Positions 60,022-64,000 of a stretch of DNA of 64,000 bases are shown one piece after another. Below the pieces are notes generated by a model. It was not told the DNA's origin, ran no database searches, and saw only the letters and a program-made list of their open reading frames with translations. Every line of letters begins with the position of its first letter. Position 1 is the stretch's first letter. Both the position numbers and the translations under genes were made by a program. This stretch comes from Chromera velia (lineage: Eukaryota; Sar; Chromeraceae), in NCBI GenBank assembly GCA_018398765.1, contig JAHBMJ010004407.1:16753-80752 (forward strand). Direction: 5' to 3'.

Positions 60022-62065
60022 GGCACACAGGCAGGCAGGCCGGGTGCTGACTGACCGAGGCCGAGGCCGGACGCGTCCTCGTTGACTGTCGCGTTGCCTG
60101 CAATCTGAGTGAAGGGCTCGAATTTCATCAACAGGTCGATCTGGTCTGCAGTCAGCCCCGCGCCTGTGTCAACTACCTTGAAGGTCACCCACACACCGTC
60201 CACTACCGTCGTGCTGTCGTGTGCAAAGACCGCTCTGCTCGAAGGGGAGCCGACTGCTTCTTCGGGTTCTGCATCTCCAGAGCTGAAAACAGATTTTGTC
60301 ATTTTCTCCGGTGTGCCCACTGTCATTTCGACAGTGATGTTTCCGCCCTTGGAAGTGTACTTGATGGCCTGTGTATTGACGCAGCAGTGGCATCGGCGAT
60401 GAACAAGAAGGGAAAAGAACATCTTTCAGGGAGGAAATGAAAGGAATGTAGAGCTCAGAAAAGAGAGGAAGAAGAGAAAAAGGCTCGATCTCGAGCAGAA
60501 CGGGGCCGGAAACAATAGACTGGAACTGTTCCTCTAGTGACAAGAAAAGACAGACCAAACAGCCACCGAGTTATTCACGCATTGTCCAACAAATCTCGAC
60601 AAAGCAGACGAATGAAACCAAAGCAAGTTTGAGTTTGATTTTTCCACTTGAAAAATCTATCCACGACCCCCACAATCGCGAAACCTCGGTCTGAATGGAA
60701 GAGACCAGAGAAGCAGACAGATCAGAAGGAGTGCCACCAGGACGCACACCGAAGTGACAGACAGAGAGTCCTAACTGACATTCGACAGCCCATTTCCGAT
60801 TGCTTGTGACAGCCTGCAAGTAGCACAAAGAAACCGCGGACAGTGCGACTCAGAGTGTCAATGCAAGCAGTACCTTTGTAGATATCTCATTGTGGAAGAG
60901 GAGGGAAGGGGGGAGCTCCACAAAGCAGGAAAACGTCTACAGAAGATTCATGCCCTTCTGTTCACAGGAAAAAGATTCTGAGGGTGCCTCTACAGACACT
61001 GACTGCCCAACAAAACGACCAAGCGAAGGAGAAAAGGCCGCAAGGAAGGAGGAGAAGAAAGCAGCCAACGACAACGAGAGAAATACCGCACAGGAAAGAT
61101 CTATGTATCGCGCTAGCTGACTGACTTTCTCTGGTCCCCAATGACCATCATGGACTCTGGAAACTGCCCGCTAACTCGGTGGTCTAGGCGGATCTGCTTC
61201 CGCACGGCTCCAGGGCCAAACCTCTTCACCAACCGTTCTGTCGTGTCAAGGAGACGGAATTTACAGGGCTGGATGATTATGCGGACCTGCAGGAGACATG
61301 CACAGAGAGGGAGACACACACACAAAGTCTCCGTGTCTTGCGTAGGAGCAAAAAGGAGGAGATCCATTTGACGTACAGCTGCTTGTCTGTATCTCTGTTT
61401 GCCTTTCTAATGCATAGAAAAACCATGATGATCGGACTGACGGACGGACCTGTTTCTTCATTTGTTCGAGAACAAGAACATCGTTGAGTACGGAGGTGAT
61501 CATCTCTTGTGACCATTGCATCGTGTTGATCAATTTGTTCTCTGCACCCATGTCCTCTTGGAGCATGTCCAGACTTGCGTTGAGGGTGTGCAGAGGGACG
61601 CGCACCTCGTGGAAGATGAATCTGAGAAATTTGGATTTCGCCTCGTCAACGTGAAGGGCTGCGTTCGTCGCATCTTTCAGCTCCTGCATGCATGAGAAGT
61701 TCCTTTATCCGTCCCCACAGATTTTCAGAGAGTCCACTTCTATTGAAGAATCGATCAATAGACAAAGAGAGAAGTCAAAAATATGTGCGACTTCTTATTT
61801 TTCATCATGCCTCTTTCTTTCAGCGTACACGAATTGCCCTTACTCCTTTGTCTCTTTGCTGAATCCATTTTCATCGATCCTCGGGAGGGCAGACGTGTTT
61901 CTCCAAGGACTGTCTTCACTCGCCATCCCACTGTCTGCCTGTCTATGCAGGAGTTGGCATAAGTCTTTCGTTAGTCTGTGCATCCTTCTGTGTGTCAATC
62001 TGTCTCATCATTTGTCTCCTTGTTCTCCTTCTTCCTGTCCAAGAATGCATGCTGACAAACACACA

Positions 62066-62116
<51 letters not shown>

Positions 62117-62438
62117 CTGACCTTCATTTCCGATTCCATCTCGCCCTTCGACTGCGCATCTCGCTGGATTTTCTCGATCATCTCGATGGCCGACACAAAA
62201 ACCATCAGAAACCTGATGGCACGCACAACGTTACAGACACATCTCACAAAACTGCCCTTGGACACTCACCTCTGACACCCGGTCAATTTGGAGGAGAGTG
62301 ACACTGACAAGAAAGGTCATTCATTTCTTCCCTCAAAAATACCTAGGTCGTTCGTTCGGAAAGGAGAACTTTCGCACAGACAGCAGAAACGTACCGTCAA
62401 GAATCGAGACCGCTTGAAGGACGGACACACACACACAC

Positions 62439-62506
<68 letters not shown>

Positions 62507-63822
62507 GTACACACACACACTTGCTTTACGTTGCATCGGCAGCAGGCATACAGAAGCCGCAAACGGAGAGTGAGAGAGAGGCAAACAGACTGACAGGCGG
62601 ACAGCCAGAGAGACACCATGACTGACTGACCGGCAAATTCAGAAAGGAAATGAGGCCACACTGTATGCTTGCTCTTTCTGGGCGGCAGCAGGCAAAAGGT
62701 GGAGAAGGAAAGCCGATGGCCTGTCTTTCACGTCATCAGCTGATCAAACGAGCTGCAGAAATCAAAAAGGCTAAATCTAAACGCACTTCACCAACCCACC
62801 CCTTCGTAACGACGTCGCCGCAGCACCAGAATCCCATCTCAAAGTCCACAGGAATTGCATCAAACATCGCCAGAAAGTAAACAATCCCGTAAATACCGTT
62901 GCTGGCAAGAAGCACATAGAGATTGATGTGCTTGAAGGTTACCAGGTTCTTTGCCAAGTCTGTTTCGTTCTCTTGTCTCGGAAGCCACTTCCGAAAACCC
63001 AGCATCCAACGAACCGACAGAAGATAGGCAGCCCAGCAATATGCATGCCCCCCATGCCGAAGCAAAGGGTGTGCAGCGGTCTTTGACCACAGGGACACCT
63101 GACAGTAGGTCGATTCAAGGATCATCGGAAACAGCATTTCCTCGAAGGGCACTCTGAACAGCCTCCCCACTTGATACATCAACAGAGGAACGTGGGAAGA
63201 CCAGTCCGCCTCTCTGCACGCCCAAACAAAGCATATGCGGAGACGCCAAACATAGTGCACATGAACATGGAGTGAATATGCAAATTTACAAGTCTGGCAC
63301 ACGCAAACGCAGGGGACTCTCACGGTGGGCGTGCGATAGTGAGTGAGTGTGTGTTTGTGCAGGCGGCATATACACAGCATGTTTGTGAGCGAGTGACACT
63401 GTGCGGGGTGCAGCTAAGTGGAAGGAAAAGAAGGGAAGGGGGCCGGGGTCAGTCTGCAAGTGCGTCTGCAGTCGCTATTTGAGGCTCGGTGAAGTCGAGC
63501 GCGTGGGGTGACAGGCAGGCAAGCAAGCTGACCTCCAGGCAAAGAAAGGTCGCCCCGTGAGAGGATCCACGACCGTTGGGAAGAGTTTGCTTCTATAAAC
63601 AATGTACGAGATGAACAGGCTGCAGTTGACGAAGAACGCCACCTTGCACCCCATCATGTCCATTTCCTTCGATCGGAAAAGGAGGTAGAAGATTGCCGAC
63701 ATGACAATCATCCCCCCCAGGACCGGAAAAACTGCACAGAGAGAGAAGCAGAACAGAAAGCCGCATGTAGGAAGACCACCAGGGAGGGACGTGGGGGAGG
63801 CACGATTCATCTTTTCTTCCAT
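59385..63822 (-). CDS. Histidine-kinase rhodopsin (microbial opsin fused to HisKA-HATPase)
   Basis: Eight exons in consistent phase on the minus strand: 63822-63533, 63213-62800, 62212-62122, 61683-61450, 61286-61126, 60813-60780, 60368-60056, 59587-59385; 579 residues. Seven helices span about 25-250. Helix C reads FAWREADWSSHVPLLMYQ: Arg97, Asp100, Trp101 and Pro106 match bacteriorhodopsin Arg82, Asp85, Trp86 and Pro91, while Asp96 is Gln. Helix G ends GDVVTK with retinal Lys234 and Asp230. A coiled-coil linker leads to the HisKA box FLRFIFHEVRVPLH (phospho-acceptor His290). The HATPase has the N box GNGLSNAIKYTSKGG, G1 DTGAG, F box FEPF and G2 GLGLGIAREIV. It should convert light into histidine phosphorylation at a membrane. 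No receiver domain follows. A strong acceptor at 63732 suggests the first exon could lie beyond the window instead of starting at the 63822 ATG. Confidence 0.85.
59950..60020. repeat. CA/CG dinucleotide run in a kinase-gene intron
   Basis: Alternating ac and gc runs just inside the intron after the G2-box exon. Confidence 0.95.
60780..60813 (-). other. 34-nt micro-exon carrying the HATPase N box
   Basis: Between acceptor ttgcag and donor gtcagt. It supplies LSQAIGNGLSN, exactly the residues needed between GDQRK of the preceding exon and AIKYTSKGG of the next, with matching phases. Confidence 0.8.
62056..62114. repeat. AC/AG dinucleotide run in a kinase-gene intron
   Basis: ac run followed by ag run directly downstream (gene sense) of the exon ending at 62122. 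Confidence 0.95.
62407..62520. repeat. Long CA dinucleotide run in a kinase-gene intron
   Basis: About 45 ca units with a few interruptions between the helix-G exon and the linker exon. Confidence 0.95.
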
Positions 63823-64000
63823 CCACTAAGTAAAAAGTATTGGTCTATCTATACCCTGCAGTTGCATGCATGAACGCAATGGGAGCCGACATATCCCTAA
63901 AGACCACACATGTATACATGCATGCTCAGAGAGAGAGAGAGAGAGAGAGAGAGCACATGGATTGACGGTCACATTGCGAGTCACAATTTAGACATAGAGT
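63823..64000. other. Upstream region of the kinase-rhodopsin gene, window edge
   Basis: Contains a ga run (63929-63953). On the minus strand an ATG at about 63892 opens a short frame (MSAPIAFMHATA) ending near a possible donor, but its phase does not match the acceptor at 63732, so I do not call it an exon. Confidence 0.4.

Noticed and set aside
60109-60440. Plus-strand frames over the kinase exon
   Set aside because: Antisense shadows of the HATPase exon 60368-60056.

Overview
The window is nuclear DNA of an intron-rich, repeat-rich unicellular eukaryote. Coding parts are split into many short exons (27-414 nt in most cases) with almost uniform TGCAG/CAG acceptors. Between genes lie minisatellites, tetranucleotide arrays, DNA transposons and two Ty1/copia LTR elements. 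Microbial-type opsins, a eukaryotic hybrid-type histidine kinase and a CEP76-like centriolar protein point to a flagellated protist. An alveolate of the chromerid type (for example Chromera) is my best guess, but no sequence here proves the taxon.

Layout: 1-3.6 kb holds a GA-rich minisatellite split by a ~2.03 kb DNA transposon, then a second minisatellite. 5.4-10.3 kb is a patchwork of related minisatellites broken by short inverted-repeat insertions, an assembly gap (6461-6477) and one gene remnant. 10,974-13,733 (+) is a seven-exon type-1 rhodopsin gene. 17,456-23,577 (+) is a copia element. 25,808-40,328 (+) is a gene of about 34 exons for a C2-plus-transglutaminase-like protein of the CEP76/CC2D2A group. 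44,878-50,800 (-) is a second, unrelated copia element. 53.3-55.9 kb is a decayed tandem duplication. 56,120-57,113 is a CACTA-type element. 59,385-63,822 (-) is a second opsin gene, a histidine-kinase rhodopsin: seven transmembrane helices with the retinal lysine, a coiled-coil linker, a HisKA domain with its phospho-acceptor histidine, and a complete HATPase domain.

The main discovery is the pair of microbial opsins about 46 kb apart on opposite strands. Both carry the same helix-G signature, GDVV(S/T)K. The stand-alone opsin has lost the usual helix-C arginine and primary counterion but keeps a Cys-Pro as in channel and enzyme rhodopsins, and has a ~200-residue C-terminal tail. The kinase opsin keeps Arg, Asp and Trp in helix C and should couple light to histidine phosphorylation; I see no receiver domain attached. 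The CEP76-like protein would act at the basal body or centriole. No operon-like coupling is expected; the genes are simply neighbours.

Many introns in all three genes start with GTC (GTCAGT, GTCCGT) instead of GTA/GTG, and one such donor with its exon end has been amplified into a 45-bp minisatellite inside the CEP76-like gene.
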